A stretch of 64,000 bases of DNA from Capnocytophaga canis (GCF_000827555.1 NZ_CDOI01000148.1:30141-94140), one strand, 5' to 3'; positions 24,697 to 34,090 are shown, counted from the stretch's first letter. Translations and numbers: made by a program. The notes: generated from the sequence alone by a model not told the origin.

Positions 24697-25371
24697 TTAA
24701 AATTTCCCTTCTTTATTACTTACTTGGTATTTAAAAGAAATATAATAAGGGGCATTTTTATCGTTTGTATAGCTTGTAACTTGAATTTTCGCATATTTTC
24801 CTGTAGCAGTTTTCACTACATAAACCCAATTATTAGGAGTAAAAACAGGTCCTGATGCACCATATCCAAAGGTAAAAGGTCCATTATCGTGGATTAACTT
24901 TGTTTTCACCGTTTCACGAATAGCCTCTGGAATCTTAGCTACAATACCTTTACTTTCGATAAATCTCCAAAATCCATCTGAATACCCTAAAGATAAAACT
25001 GGTGAACTAACGTTTTGATCAACAGATCTTCCAACAAAGGTAGTACGCTGAATGTCAGGTATATACCCTGTAGTAGGAGCCTCTTTAACTTCTTCAAAAA
25101 CCTTTTGTTCTGTTTTTAAAGTTCCTCGTGTTTTAACATCATATTGATTAAAAGCAATGTCCCATTCGTTATTAGTCTCAGGGTCCTTTACTATTACCTC
25201 TTTATTTTTGTCAAACGAAAAATACACAAAAGAAGTAGCATTTGTTTCTGTTACATTTAGATTAGTAACTGTTTTAACTTCTCCTACAGGTTCTGTTTTT
25301 TCGTTATCTTTTTTACAAGCCGTAAATAGAACTGTTCCTGCTAAAATAATTGATAAAAAAATTCTTTTCAT
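24697..25371 (-). CDS. HmuY-family lipoprotein
   Basis: 224 aa with a lipoprotein signal (LFTAC, Cys19). The mature protein has the HmuY hallmarks SFVYFSFDK (about 47), EWDIAFNQYDVKTR (about 69-82), FWRF (about 134) and WVYVVKTATGKYAKIQVTSY near the end. HmuY of Porphyromonas gingivalis is a haemophore that passes haem to the receptor HmuR. Here the mature chain has only one His (H161) and no Met, so neither the bis-His nor a Met-based haem ligation of known members is possible. First gene of a two-gene operon with the receptor. Confidence 0.85.
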   Translation of the reverse strand: MKRIFLSIILAGTVLFTACKKDNEKTEPVGEVKTVTNLNVTETNATSFVYFSFDKNKEVIVKDPETNNEWDIAFNQYDVKTRGTLKTEQKVFEEVKEAPTTGYIPDIQRTTFVGRSVDQNVSSPVLSLGYSDGFWRFIESKGIVAKIPEAIRETVKTKLIHDNGPFTFGYGASGPVFTPNNWVYVVKTATGKYAKIQVTSYTNDKNAPYYISFKYQVSNKEGKF

Positions 25372-25401
25372 TATAGTATAATTAATATGTTATTTTAGGT
25401 G

Positions 25402-25409
25402 CAAATATA
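25402..25409 (-). promoter_or_regulatory. -7 element of the hmuY-like operon
   Basis: TATATTTG on the minus strand, about 31 bp before the start codon. A clear TTTG at the normal distance is absent, which may mean an activator is needed. I did not recognise a Fur box. Confidence 0.5.
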
Positions 25410-25477
25410 CAATTTTATTTAGAATAAAGATAAATTGTTTATTTTTTTTATGTATTCTTGCAGAGTAAAAAGGTAAA

Positions 25478-25882
25478 TCACGCTACTCTAACTTTTCTTG
25501 TATTTTCATCAATCCATTCAAAGGATAAAACAGCGTGTTTATCCGGAATATACGAACTTACACGCTCCGCCCACTCAATAAAACACCAATTCCCCGAGTA
25601 CAGATACTCCTCAAAACCAATGTCAAAAGCCTCTTCTTGATGTTCAATTCGGTAAAAATCGAAGTGAAAAACCACATTTTCTGAGCCTTCGTAATGGTTT
25701 ACCAAACCAAATGTAGGACTTGCTGTGATGTTATCAATTCCTAAATTTTTTACCAAGGCTTTGATAAAAGTTGTCTTTCCCATTCCCATACTCCCTTGAA
25801 AAACAACTATTTTAGAAGTTAATAGAGGTAGTATTTTTTTCGCTGTTTCGTCTATTTCTGATAGTGAATACGTAAATTCCAT
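25478..25882 (-). CDS. tsaE: tRNA threonylcarbamoyladenosine biosynthesis ATPase TsaE
   Basis: Small P-loop protein of the TsaB-TsaD-TsaE complex that makes t6A37 on ANN-decoding tRNAs. 134 aa. The Walker A variant GSMGMGKTTFIKAL is near residue 30, with SPTFGLVNHYEG (about 55) and HFDFYRIE (about 72) as family signatures. It lies 10 bp downstream of aroE, so it is likely co-transcribed. Confidence 0.94.
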   Translation of the reverse strand: MEFTYSLSEIDETAKKILPLLTSKIVVFQGSMGMGKTTFIKALVKNLGIDNITASPTFGLVNHYEGSENVVFHFDFYRIEHQEEAFDIGFEEYLYSGNWCFIEWAERVSSYIPDKHAVLSFEWIDENTRKVRVA

Positions 25883-25892
25883 TTTCTAAGTA

Positions 25893-26630
25893 TTATTTAT
25901 TCCAAATTTCCCAAGCTTTTTCAGCTTGTAACTCCAACATTCTCAACCCATTAATTATGGTAGCGTTTTTATTTTCTCCTTCCTGTAGAAAGGCTGTTTT
26001 TGATGGATTATATATTAAATCGTACAACAAATGTTCCGATGTGATAAAGTGATAAGGAATAGGAGGGCTGTCGTTCACATTCGGAAAAGTTCCTAAAGGT
26101 GTACAATTGACGATGATTTTGTATTCTGATAAAATATCTGCTCCAAGATCGGCATATGTATACTGTCCCATTTTTGGATTTCTTGACACAAACTTGAATG
26201 AAATTCCCAACATCTTGAATGCATGTGCTATCGCACTTGATGCTCCACCTGTGCCTAAAATTAAGGCTTTTTGGTGGTGTTCTTTCAATAAGGGGTGTAT
26301 GGATTCCATAAAACCCACATAATCTGTGTTATATCCGATGATATCACTATCTGTGAATTTTATTGTATTTACCGCACCAATAGCTTCGGCAGTTTCGTCC
26401 AATTTGGTGAGTAGCGATATTATTTCTTTTTTGTAAGGAATGGTAACATTTAATCCCTTAATATTCGGATTTTCAGCCAACTTTTGCGGTAATTCTGCAA
26501 TGGTTTGTATGTCAAAGTTTACATACTGAGCATCTGAGATATGTTCCTTATGGAATTTTTCATTAAAATATTTTCGTGAAAATGAGTAGGATATGTTTCT
26601 TCCTACCAAACCGAATAGCCTTTTTTGCAT
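25893..26630 (-). CDS. aroE: Shikimate dehydrogenase
   Basis: NADPH-dependent reduction of 3-dehydroshikimate. 245 aa from the ATG at 26630. The frame is open further upstream, but MQKRLFGLVGRNISYSFS is the normal N-terminus, with the SxS shikimate-binding motif. Other features are LNVTIPYKKEII (catalytic Lys, about 65), GTGGASSAIAHA (NADP Rossmann turn) and NCTPLGTFPN. It precedes tsaE. A small repeat element (26673-26806) begins 42 bp upstream of its start. Confidence 0.94.
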   Translation of the reverse strand: MQKRLFGLVGRNISYSFSRKYFNEKFHKEHISDAQYVNFDIQTIAELPQKLAENPNIKGLNVTIPYKKEIISLLTKLDETAEAIGAVNTIKFTDSDIIGYNTDYVGFMESIHPLLKEHHQKALILGTGGASSAIAHAFKMLGISFKFVSRNPKMGQYTYADLGADILSEYKIIVNCTPLGTFPNVNDSPPIPYHFITSEHLLYDLIYNPSKTAFLQEGENKNATIINGLRMLELQAEKAWEIWNK

Positions 26631-26672
26631 TTTGAAAGTTTTGATTTTTGTGGTACGTCTGCCTCTGTCAAA

Positions 26673-26806
26673 AGAAAACCATCCCAAAAGTTGAATTAAT
26701 TTTTTCCCTGAATCTGCAAAAGATACTCTAAATTATAGACTTTAAAAAGTCAGAATTACCATTGCGGGTTGCCGGTTAGTAAAAACAACTTTTGGGACAG
26801 CTTTCT
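26673..26806. mobile_element. MITE-like element with ~21-bp terminal inverted repeats
   Basis: The left end AGAAAACCATCCCAAAAGTTG and the reverse complement of the right end, AGAAAGCTGTCCCAAAAGTTG, match except for 4 central bases, including a 12-bp perfect core TCCCAAAAGTTG. The direct repeat TCAAA flanks both sides (26668-26672, 26807-26811) and may be a target-site duplication. The 134-bp element encodes nothing. It fits a non-autonomous element, but no autonomous parent is present in the window. Confidence 0.6.
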
Positions 26807-26820
26807 TCAAAGTATTTTAG

Positions 26821-27348
26821 CTATTTTGGAGGATATTTCTCTAAAATTTTATCTACAAATCTAGTGATAGCTTTCTCTTTAGCGTTCATATTTCGAGGAA
26901 TATATCCTAAGCCTTTCCCTTGCCAAATCAGTTCTTTTTTCTTAGCATCAATGATTTCAATAAAAAGAGTTCCTTCAGCATTGGTACTTACGCTGTAATT
27001 TGAATGTCCCCAAAAAGGGCCATATCCCACTCCCCATCCCCAATAGTAGGGATTGTTGTTATACACATTAATATTTTCACGCTCTTGCGTAAAAATATTG
27101 ACAAGCACATCGGGAGTTTCAGAAGTTTGCATCCCTTTTGTAGTCAAATTGTGTTCAATAGCTCGTAAAATGCGACGTTTGTCCAAATCAGAAATCGGAA
27201 CTTTGTCAATACCTTCTTTGAAAAAACCGAAAGTCTTATACTCCGAAAAGTTGGCTTGTCGATCATAATCAGTCGCAACCTGAACCATTGCACACGAACT
27301 GAGCAATAGGGCAACAAACAATACAATAATAGTTGATAATTTTTTCAT
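26821..27348 (-). CDS. DUF4136-family lipoprotein
   Basis: 175 aa with a lipoprotein signal (LLLSSC, Cys19). The mature region begins VATDYDRQANFSEYKTF, diagnostic of DUF4136, then LDKRRILRAIEHNL, a Tyr/Trp/Gly-rich loop (NNPYYWGWGVGYGPFWGH) and GTLFIEIIDAKKKELIWQG. Envelope-located; function unknown. Confidence 0.85.
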   Translation of the reverse strand: MKKLSTIIVLFVALLLSSCAMVQVATDYDRQANFSEYKTFGFFKEGIDKVPISDLDKRRILRAIEHNLTTKGMQTSETPDVLVNIFTQERENINVYNNNPYYWGWGVGYGPFWGHSNYSVSTNAEGTLFIEIIDAKKKELIWQGKGLGYIPRNMNAKEKAITRFVDKILEKYPPK

Positions 27349-27459
27349 ACTCTATAATTTTTAGTGAAACACTATTATTAAATTCATAGAACATACCACA
27401 AATTTCATACCGAATTTATAGTTCTGTCGCCCAATAATTCGTAGATATGTCCGACTCAT

Positions 27460-27957
27460 CTATTCCAAAAAATCGTCCAAGACCTCTCGGAGTTCATACA
27501 TTTGTGGAACTCCTTTGGTTCGGCTGATTCGTGCGAAAATATATAGAAAAAACCATAATGCGACCATTAACGCCATCATTATCAAATCAAAACTAAAACT
27601 ATCTTTGAGAATATGATGAGAGTAGGCCAATACTAAAAAAATGACAAAAGTAGTGGCGATAGCGAAATGTAGAAACATAAAAAACGACCAAAGGGTAGGT
27701 TCTGGGCCAAAAAGAGCTCGAATGCGTGTGCCTCCCTCTTCTTTAGGTTGAAATTCAACTTGCAGGTGCGGAGAGTAATATTTTCGCTGATTTTTATAAA
27801 TATGTATCCATACCTGCCGGTCAGAAATCACCAATAGATACTTCTCTTTGAATATTTCTTTACATTCTCTGACACGATGCAATAGCTCATCAACCGGCTT
27901 CTCACTCTCGACAATAAAGCGTGGACGCAATGGAATACTTTTATTTAGATTCTTCAT
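27460..27957 (-). CDS. Conserved hypothetical protein with two membrane helices
   Basis: 165 aa. The N-terminal half (about 1-85) is a soluble domain with KYLLVISDRQVWIHI and HLQVEFQPKEEGGTRIRALFGPEP. Then two hydrophobic helices (about 90-113 and 122-142) and a short tail ending VLDDFLE follow. No named family recognised. It could be a small stress or envelope protein of flavobacteria. Confidence 0.7.
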   Translation of the reverse strand: MKNLNKSIPLRPRFIVESEKPVDELLHRVRECKEIFKEKYLLVISDRQVWIHIYKNQRKYYSPHLQVEFQPKEEGGTRIRALFGPEPTLWSFFMFLHFAIATTFVIFLVLAYSHHILKDSFSFDLIMMALMVALWFFLYIFARISRTKGVPQMYELREVLDDFLE

Positions 27958-28028
27958 AATTGTTGGGTTAGTTTATAAAAATTATGAATCGAGATTTGAA
28001 AATATTAGTACAACTGAAATTCAACAAT

Positions 28029-28814
28029 TTATTTTTTTTTACTTCCGTATAAAAAACCATAAACCCCTCCTACGAAGATAGCTCCTCCGACAATATTTCC
28101 AAGCGTTGCAGGGATTAAATTATCTACGAAAAAAGCTGTCCAAGTTACGTTTGCACCGTGAAAAATCCCTGTAGGAATATAAAACATATTGGCGATGGAA
28201 TGTTCAAATCCCATAACAACGAATGCCATCACAGGCCACCATAAACCTGCTAAACGTCCAAGCATTGTTTGAGATGAAAGTCCAAGCCAAACCGCCAAAC
28301 AAACTAACCAATTGGCTCCTATTCCTCGTATAAACACCTGATGCCAAGGTAAATGTGTTTTGTATTCAGCCAACTTAGTGATGTAACTTGCATAAGGTTC
28401 GGACTGCATAATTCCTGAATGATACACAAAAATGTAATCAAAAATAATTAATCCGATGAAATTCGATATAAAGATGATTATCCAATTTTTAAGGAAATAA
28501 GTTTTTGGAATTTCGCCTTGTATTGTAGCTGGAATTAGGTTGGCATTATTTCCTGTGAAAAGTTCGCCTCCAACTAAAATGATGAGCATCAACCCCAAAG
28601 GGAATGTAGCTCCACTGATAAGTTTTGGCAGTATGGGATTTGTTTCGGCTATTCCTCCAACACCCGCCCCTGCTAATGAGGAAAGTACGCCTCCCATTCC
28701 AATGTAAAAACCTGCAAGGATGCCTAAAATGACTAATTTTCCAAAGGTGGTGTTGTATTTTTTTAGAGCCATTCCTTTGGTTATTTCAATAACTTCGTGT
28801 GGTGTGTTTATCAT
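28029..28814 (-). CDS. Formate/nitrite transporter (FocA/NirC) family channel
   Basis: 261-aa integral membrane channel for small anions such as formate, nitrite or hydrosulfide. Family signatures include GGELFTGNNANLIP (about 82-95), RGIGANWLVCLAVWLG (about 163) and GFEHSIANMFYIPTG with the central His (about 202). No formate lyase, nitrite reductase or sulfide gene is adjacent, so the substrate cannot be assigned. It has its own promoter. Confidence 0.92.
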   Translation of the reverse strand: MINTPHEVIEITKGMALKKYNTTFGKLVILGILAGFYIGMGGVLSSLAGAGVGGIAETNPILPKLISGATFPLGLMLIILVGGELFTGNNANLIPATIQGEIPKTYFLKNWIIIFISNFIGLIIFDYIFVYHSGIMQSEPYASYITKLAEYKTHLPWHQVFIRGIGANWLVCLAVWLGLSSQTMLGRLAGLWWPVMAFVVMGFEHSIANMFYIPTGIFHGANVTWTAFFVDNLIPATLGNIVGGAIFVGGVYGFLYGSKKK

Positions 28815-28848
28815 AATTTTAACTGAACATTTTCGGTTGTATCGCCCA

Positions 28849-28879
28849 CAAAGGTACTAAATGTAGAGGAATATAGCAA
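28849..28879 (-). promoter_or_regulatory. Promoter of the formate/nitrite channel gene
   Basis: Minus strand: TTG at 28879-28877, 20-nt spacer, TACCTTTG at 28856-28849, 34 bp before the start codon. The 352-bp region between this gene and the divergent GH110 gene otherwise shows only the GH110 -7 box. Confidence 0.65.
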
Positions 28880-29126
28880 GTCAGAATCTCTGAAATTGTG
28901 AGTAGCACATTTAGTCATCAAAATCAAATTTTTGCTTAACAAAATTGGAAAGTAAATTCTTTTGACTTTTGAAAATGCAATTTTAATGAGAGAGGTTACA
29001 TCGGTTGAACTAAATTTCAATAACAGTTTCTCATAATTTTAAAATATACAACTCAATGGTTAAAATTTGTTTTCATTCAACGCGTAATTTGTATTAGAAC
29101 AATAGTCGAAAAAAAGTTTATTTTCG

Positions 29127-29134
29127 TAAATTTG
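29127..29134 (+). promoter_or_regulatory. -7 element of the GH110 gene
   Basis: TAAATTTG, matching TAnnTTTG, 32 bp before the ATG at 29167. Confidence 0.5.
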
Positions 29135-29166
29135 TCGGAGTTTAGTAATCCAAAATATAAATTAAA

Positions 29167-31035
29167 ATGAATAGAACTGTACTACTATTGAGTTTTCTAT
29201 GCTTAGCCTGTCAGCATCCTCAAGAAGAGAGACAGGTCAAAATTTCTGATTTTGTTTCTAAAAATCAGAATGTTGAAAATTATTCTCCTATTGTTGAAGC
29301 TTTGATAAACTCATTACAACAAACGGACAATACCCAACCGACAACCATTGTTTTAGATAAAAACATCTATCATTTTCACAGCGATGGTGCTTTTGAGAAG
29401 GAATTGTATATCTCCAATCATGACCAAGACAACCCTAAAAAAGTAGCTTTTTACTTGGAAAATATGAAAAATATTACCATCGACGGTAACGGTAGTGAGC
29501 TAATTTTTCATGGCACGATGATTCCCTTTGTGATGAAAAGTTGTGAAAACATTACCTTGAAAAACTTTTCAATAGATTTTGAATTACCACATTTGCGACA
29601 ACTTCAAATTCTGGAAGTTGATGCTGAAAACAATATTTCTGTAGCTGAGATACATCCTGCAGGGAATTATAAAATTGAAAATGAAAAATTACTTCTTTTG
29701 GGTGAAGATTACCAATTACAACCTACTTGGGTAATGGCTTTCGACCCTAATCGGCGATTGTCCTACAAACGAGCTGATGTTGATTTCAAAACACAAAAAA
29801 TCACTGAATTACGTCCGAATGTACTAAAAATTGAAGGCTGGAGTCAAAATCTTTTGACCAAAATAGGAGAGCGATTTGCTTTACGAACTTATAACCGACC
29901 TACCCCTGGAATTGTGATAGACTACTGCAAAAATACAAATGTAGAAAATGTCAAAGTTCACTATGCTTGGGGCATGGGTTTGCTCGCTCAAATGTCTGAA
30001 AACATTACTCTTAACAAATTTTCAGTATGTTTGAAAGGAGATAATGATCCTCGTTATTTTACTACTCAGGCAGATGCCACACATTTTTCAGCCTGTAAAG
30101 GAGTGATTCGTTCCGAAAATGGATTGTATGAAGGTATGGCCGACGATGCTATAAATGTACATGGAACGTATCTAAAAATCATTGATAGAGTAGATGATAA
30201 AACCATAAAAGCTAAATATATGCATCCACAAGCGTGGGGATTTTTATGGGGAGAAGTAGGGGACGATGTACAGTTTATTTCTTCTCAATCAATGGACTTA
30301 GTAGATGGGAAAACTTACAAAATAGCTTCCATTAAGGCTGTAGATAGACCAACGGAGTTTGGGGCAAAGATTTTTGAAATCTCTTTTACACAAGATATTC
30401 CTAAAGAACTCAATGGAGACCAACCCTTTGGAGTTGAGAATCTTACCTGGGTACCCGAAGTCGTTTTTAGTAACAATGTCATTCGTAATAATCGAGCCAG
30501 AGGAGCTTTGTTCAGTACTCCAAAAAAAGTGATATGTGAGAATAATTTATTTGATCATACTCACGGAACGGCAATTTTGTTATGCGGTGATTGTAACGGA
30601 TGGTATGAAACAGGAGCTTGTCGTGATGTGATTATTCGTAACAATACGTTTATAAATTCTTTAACGGCTAATTACCAGTTTACAAATGCTGTAATATCTA
30701 TTTACCCGGAGATACCAAATTTGGATCAGCAACAACAGTTTTTCCATTCAGGAATTGTGATTGAAAACAATGAATTCCAAACATTCGACGCACCTATTCT
30801 CTATGCAAAATCCGTTGATAATATGATATTTAAGAATAATACAATCAAGAAAAACAACGATTTTGAGCCTTTCCATTGGAACAGACATATGTTTTTGCTT
30901 GACCGAGTGAATAACGTAAAAATTAATGAGAATAACTTTGACATACCACTTTCTCAATCCGATGTCAAAATAAACCTTTCTGAAGGAAATTCAATTGAAA
31001 TTCAAATAGATAGCCTAAAAACACAAGGAAAGTAA
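29167..31035 (+). CDS. GH110 family alpha-1,3-galactosidase, lipoprotein
   Basis: Exo-glycosidase that removes terminal alpha-1,3-linked galactose, as in blood group B or linear alpha-Gal epitopes. 622 aa with a lipoprotein signal (LCLAC, Cys15), so likely surface- or periplasm-anchored. The rest is a right-handed parallel beta-helix with GH110-typical stretches: MKNITIDGNGSELIFHG, NFSIDFELPHL, ADATHFSACKG, MADDAINVHGTYLK, RGALFSTPKKVICENN and HGTAILLCGDCNGWYE. No other glycan gene lies directly next to it. Whether it is the group-B-restricted or the broad subfamily cannot be told here. Confidence 0.88.
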   Translation: MNRTVLLLSFLCLACQHPQEERQVKISDFVSKNQNVENYSPIVEALINSLQQTDNTQPTTIVLDKNIYHFHSDGAFEKELYISNHDQDNPKKVAFYLENMKNITIDGNGSELIFHGTMIPFVMKSCENITLKNFSIDFELPHLRQLQILEVDAENNISVAEIHPAGNYKIENEKLLLLGEDYQLQPTWVMAFDPNRRLSYKRADVDFKTQKITELRPNVLKIEGWSQNLLTKIGERFALRTYNRPTPGIVIDYCKNTNVENVKVHYAWGMGLLAQMSENITLNKFSVCLKGDNDPRYFTTQADATHFSACKGVIRSENGLYEGMADDAINVHGTYLKIIDRVDDKTIKAKYMHPQAWGFLWGEVGDDVQFISSQSMDLVDGKTYKIASIKAVDRPTEFGAKIFEISFTQDIPKELNGDQPFGVENLTWVPEVVFSNNVIRNNRARGALFSTPKKVICENNLFDHTHGTAILLCGDCNGWYETGACRDVIIRNNTFINSLTANYQFTNAVISIYPEIPNLDQQQQFFHSGIVIENNEFQTFDAPILYAKSVDNMIFKNNTIKKNNDFEPFHWNRHMFLLDRVNNVKINENNFDIPLSQSDVKINLSEGNSIEIQIDSLKTQGK

Positions 31036-31038
31036 CAT

Positions 31039-31908
31039 TTAATTCTGAAAGATTTTCATAGTTTCATTATAGCTACTTTCAAATGCCAATAGATTTAAAC
31101 CTGTTGGCATTTGTTGTTTTTGAAAATAAGAAATCAGTTTTTCAGTAGGCATATTTCCTACAAGCTCATCCTTAGCCATAGGGCAACCTCCGTATCCGCG
31201 AATAGCTCCATCGAAACGCATACATCCCGATCGATAAGCATTATCCACTTTTTCATGCCAATCGTTAGGCGAAGTGTGAAAATGAGCTCCAAATTCAACG
31301 GTAGGATATTTAGGTATAAGATATGTAAATAATTTTTTAATAATCTCACCCTCAGCACTTCCAATGGTGTCAGAGAGCGAAATGATACGGATATCTTTTT
31401 CTATAAGTTTTTCAACCCAATGTTCTACAATTTCTTCGTTCCAAGGGTCTCCATACGGATTTCCAAACCCCATGGATACATAAACAACCAGCTCTTTGCC
31501 ACTTTTTTCCGTTTTATTTTTTACATAATCCAGCGTTGTAAGACTTTCCGCTATGGTCTTGTGAGTGTTTCGCATCTGAAAATTTTCTGAAATTGAAAAC
31601 GGATAGCCTAAATAGTCAATTTGTGGATATTTGGTAGCGTCATCAGCTCCTCGTTCGTTAGCAATGATGGCAAGTAGTTTACTTTTAGTATCTGATAGGT
31701 CTAATTTTTCTAATACCTGAGCGGTGTCCGCCATTTGTGGAATAGCTTTTGGCGATACAAAACTACCAAAATCAATAGTATCAAACCCGATATTCAGCAA
31801 GGATTGGATATAATCCACTTTTTTTTCGGTAGCTATAAAATCTTTCAATCCTTGCATAGCATCGCGCGGACATTCAATGATTTTGATATGTTTTTTAGAA
31901 TGATTCAT
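31039..31908 (-). CDS. Hydroxymethylglutaryl-CoA lyase
   Basis: Cleaves HMG-CoA to acetoacetate and acetyl-CoA, the last step of leucine catabolism. The ATG at 31908 gives 289 aa and the normal N-terminus HIKIIECPRDAMQG; an in-frame ATG at 31932 would add 8 residues. TIM-barrel signatures: FGSFVSPKAIPQMAD (about 50), SLSDTIG (about 195), GAHFHTS (metal His pair, about 225) and the active-site loop FDGAIRGYGGCPMA with catalytic Cys (about 255). It converges on the GH110 gene with only 3 bp between stops. Confidence 0.9.
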   Translation of the reverse strand: MNHSKKHIKIIECPRDAMQGLKDFIATEKKVDYIQSLLNIGFDTIDFGSFVSPKAIPQMADTAQVLEKLDLSDTKSKLLAIIANERGADDATKYPQIDYLGYPFSISENFQMRNTHKTIAESLTTLDYVKNKTEKSGKELVVYVSMGFGNPYGDPWNEEIVEHWVEKLIEKDIRIISLSDTIGSAEGEIIKKLFTYLIPKYPTVEFGAHFHTSPNDWHEKVDNAYRSGCMRFDGAIRGYGGCPMAKDELVGNMPTEKLISYFQKQQMPTGLNLLAFESSYNETMKIFQN

Positions 31909-32014
31909 TGAAGAAAATAACTTGTTTAGCAATGCAAATATAGTGTTTTTTTACAATCTTGAAACACTTTACTTATGTTGAAACATTTTGAAAATGCTGT
32001 TTTTTCAGTATATT

Positions 32015-34090
32015 CTATTTCCCATAAGAATTCAAAACAAAAGCTCCTTCTTCAGAGGTTGCATAAAATGGGATATTTTGTTTTTCACAAGTTTTCCGCC
32101 ATTTCTTCAGTAAATAAGTAGGATTTGTTCCGTTAGAAATTACATTTTTAGGCTTAATTTCCAGTAACATACGCTCAAAATTCACCTTAGGAGCATCCAT
32201 TAAAATCAGATTGTCTATTACCAATCCTAAGTCTTTTGGGTATATTCCTAAACTATCAACGAATAAAATATTTTTATGTTGAAAATCAGTAATAGAAGGA
32301 ATTTCTTTTGTTTTCACATCGTTTATACCTTTAGCTTTTTGGTAGTTTTCAATTAAGCGGAATTTTTGAGTTGTATCAGGTTGATATACAGTAATTTTAT
32401 TACCCTTTCGTTTTAAGAAAATATTTTGCTTGTATTTTTGAAAAACAATAAACTCCTCTGTAGTTTCAGATTGATATTTGCCGTAGAACAACACTCCTTG
32501 AAAAATTATTACAGAAATTAAAAACAGCATTATACGTTTGTACTGTACTTTATTTACTAAATATATTACAGTAATTAAAACTAAAACACTGGTAATTAGA
32601 ATCTTATTATCAAAATAGATGTGCTTGATAACAAAATCCTCTTGATTAGCAATCAAACCTGCAAACGTATTTATACAGTTGATTAAAAACTCTGTGATTG
32701 AAACTAAAAACAGGGGTACTACGTTTAAAAATCCACAAATTAAAGACAAAATCCCGAATATTAAGATTGGAGCTAACAAAGGAACAATCAGTAGATTAGA
32801 TATAAAAAACAAAGTAGGGAACTGACGGAAATAGTACAGACTTATTGGTAGAACAATGATTTGTGCTGCAAATCCGATAAGCAATAATCCCCAAAAGTAA
32901 CTGACGATTTTGTTTTTCGGTTGCCACCAGCGTTCCATTCGTGGGTAAAACACTAAAATAGAAAATACAGAAGCATAACTCAACTGAAATCCAACTTCAT
33001 ACAAAAAGTTTGGTCGAATAAGTAATAAGAACAACATAGAAAGCATGAGTGAATCAAAGCGTCCACGTCTGCGATTGAGCAACGAAGCGACTCCCATAAA
33101 GCTAAACATTGTAACAGCTCGTAATACGGATGGCGACAATCCTGCAATAAAAGCAAAACTCCATAAACTGACAAGTAATATTCCAAAACGTATTGATTTC
33201 CAATGTTTTTTGTCAGGTATTTTTTTTAGTAAGTACAACAAGATGATGGTTATAATCCCCACATGAAGCCCTGAGATAGCGAGAATATGTACAGCTCCTG
33301 CGTTGATGTAATTTTGATATACTTCTTCATCTAAATCAGATCGATTTCCTAAAAGAAGCGTTTTCAATAAGGAAGTAGTTTCTTTTGAAAAATACGTTTC
33401 CAATATAGTTTCGCTGTTACGGCGTATGTTTTCAGCTACTGAAATAATGGAAAAAGAAGATTTTTCACCAGAAATGAGTGTGTAATTTGATACGTTCGCA
33501 AGTCCGAATACATCTTGTCGTTCCATATATTGTTTGTAGTCAAACTGGTATGGGTTTTTAGGAGTAGGAATGTCATTCAGTTTCGATGCAAAAATAATCA
33601 CATCATTTCGTTGAAAATCAGTATTTTGAATAGCGTTTTCAGGAAAGAAGCATAAAATAGATCCACTTGTAGGTTGATGGTCAGCTGAGAGTAAGTCTGC
33701 TTTATAGGTTGTTCCAAAATTTGATTTTGAAGTTTGTTCAATAATTTTAGCTTTTAGTAAATAAGGAGTTTGTTTTTTCAATACATTTGTGTAATGTGTT
33801 GATTTTGTTGTAGGATCATGCAGTATACTGACAAATATTCCAACTGCGATTGAAGTTAAAAAAGTAGTGAAAACAAACCCTTTACTGAAAATTGATTTTT
33901 GAAGTGATAGAAACAGATGTACACCTAATATGAAAATTGCTATAGCTATGGATATTGAACTCGTCTGTAAAGACAAAAAATCACCCTTTGGAATTGCAAT
34001 ACCTATTACAATTCCGATAAGAATGGTTAGTATGGCTAAATTTGTAAATTTCACATAACTCGTTTTGCTTTTCTGTATGCTTTTGACCAA
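32015..34090 (-). CDS. ComEC/Rec2 family DNA uptake channel
   Basis: Inner-membrane channel for transforming DNA. 691 aa: N-terminal helices and soluble DUF4131 domain (about 1-230), then the Competence core with LLLGNRSDLDEEVYQNYINAGAVHILAISGLHVGII (about 248 on), the defining motif of the family. About ten helices follow, then a C-terminal soluble region (about 555-691) that is short for a complete metallo-beta-lactamase domain and lacks the HxHxDH motif, as in many Bacteroidota. Its start overlaps the upstream NlpC gene by 40 bp. Confidence 0.9.
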   Translation of the reverse strand: MVKSIQKSKTSYVKFTNLAILTILIGIVIGIAIPKGDFLSLQTSSISIAIAIFILGVHLFLSLQKSIFSKGFVFTTFLTSIAVGIFVSILHDPTTKSTHYTNVLKKQTPYLLKAKIIEQTSKSNFGTTYKADLLSADHQPTSGSILCFFPENAIQNTDFQRNDVIIFASKLNDIPTPKNPYQFDYKQYMERQDVFGLANVSNYTLISGEKSSFSIISVAENIRRNSETILETYFSKETTSLLKTLLLGNRSDLDEEVYQNYINAGAVHILAISGLHVGIITIILLYLLKKIPDKKHWKSIRFGILLVSLWSFAFIAGLSPSVLRAVTMFSFMGVASLLNRRRGRFDSLMLSMLFLLLIRPNFLYEVGFQLSYASVFSILVFYPRMERWWQPKNKIVSYFWGLLLIGFAAQIIVLPISLYYFRQFPTLFFISNLLIVPLLAPILIFGILSLICGFLNVVPLFLVSITEFLINCINTFAGLIANQEDFVIKHIYFDNKILITSVLVLITVIYLVNKVQYKRIMLFLISVIIFQGVLFYGKYQSETTEEFIVFQKYKQNIFLKRKGNKITVYQPDTTQKFRLIENYQKAKGINDVKTKEIPSITDFQHKNILFVDSLGIYPKDLGLVIDNLILMDAPKVNFERMLLEIKPKNVISNGTNPTYLLKKWRKTCEKQNIPFYATSEEGAFVLNSYGK

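Noticed and set aside
28811..29020. 69-residue open frame on the minus strand upstream of the formate/nitrite channel
   Set aside because: It overlaps the channel start and its promoter, and shows no recognisable pattern.
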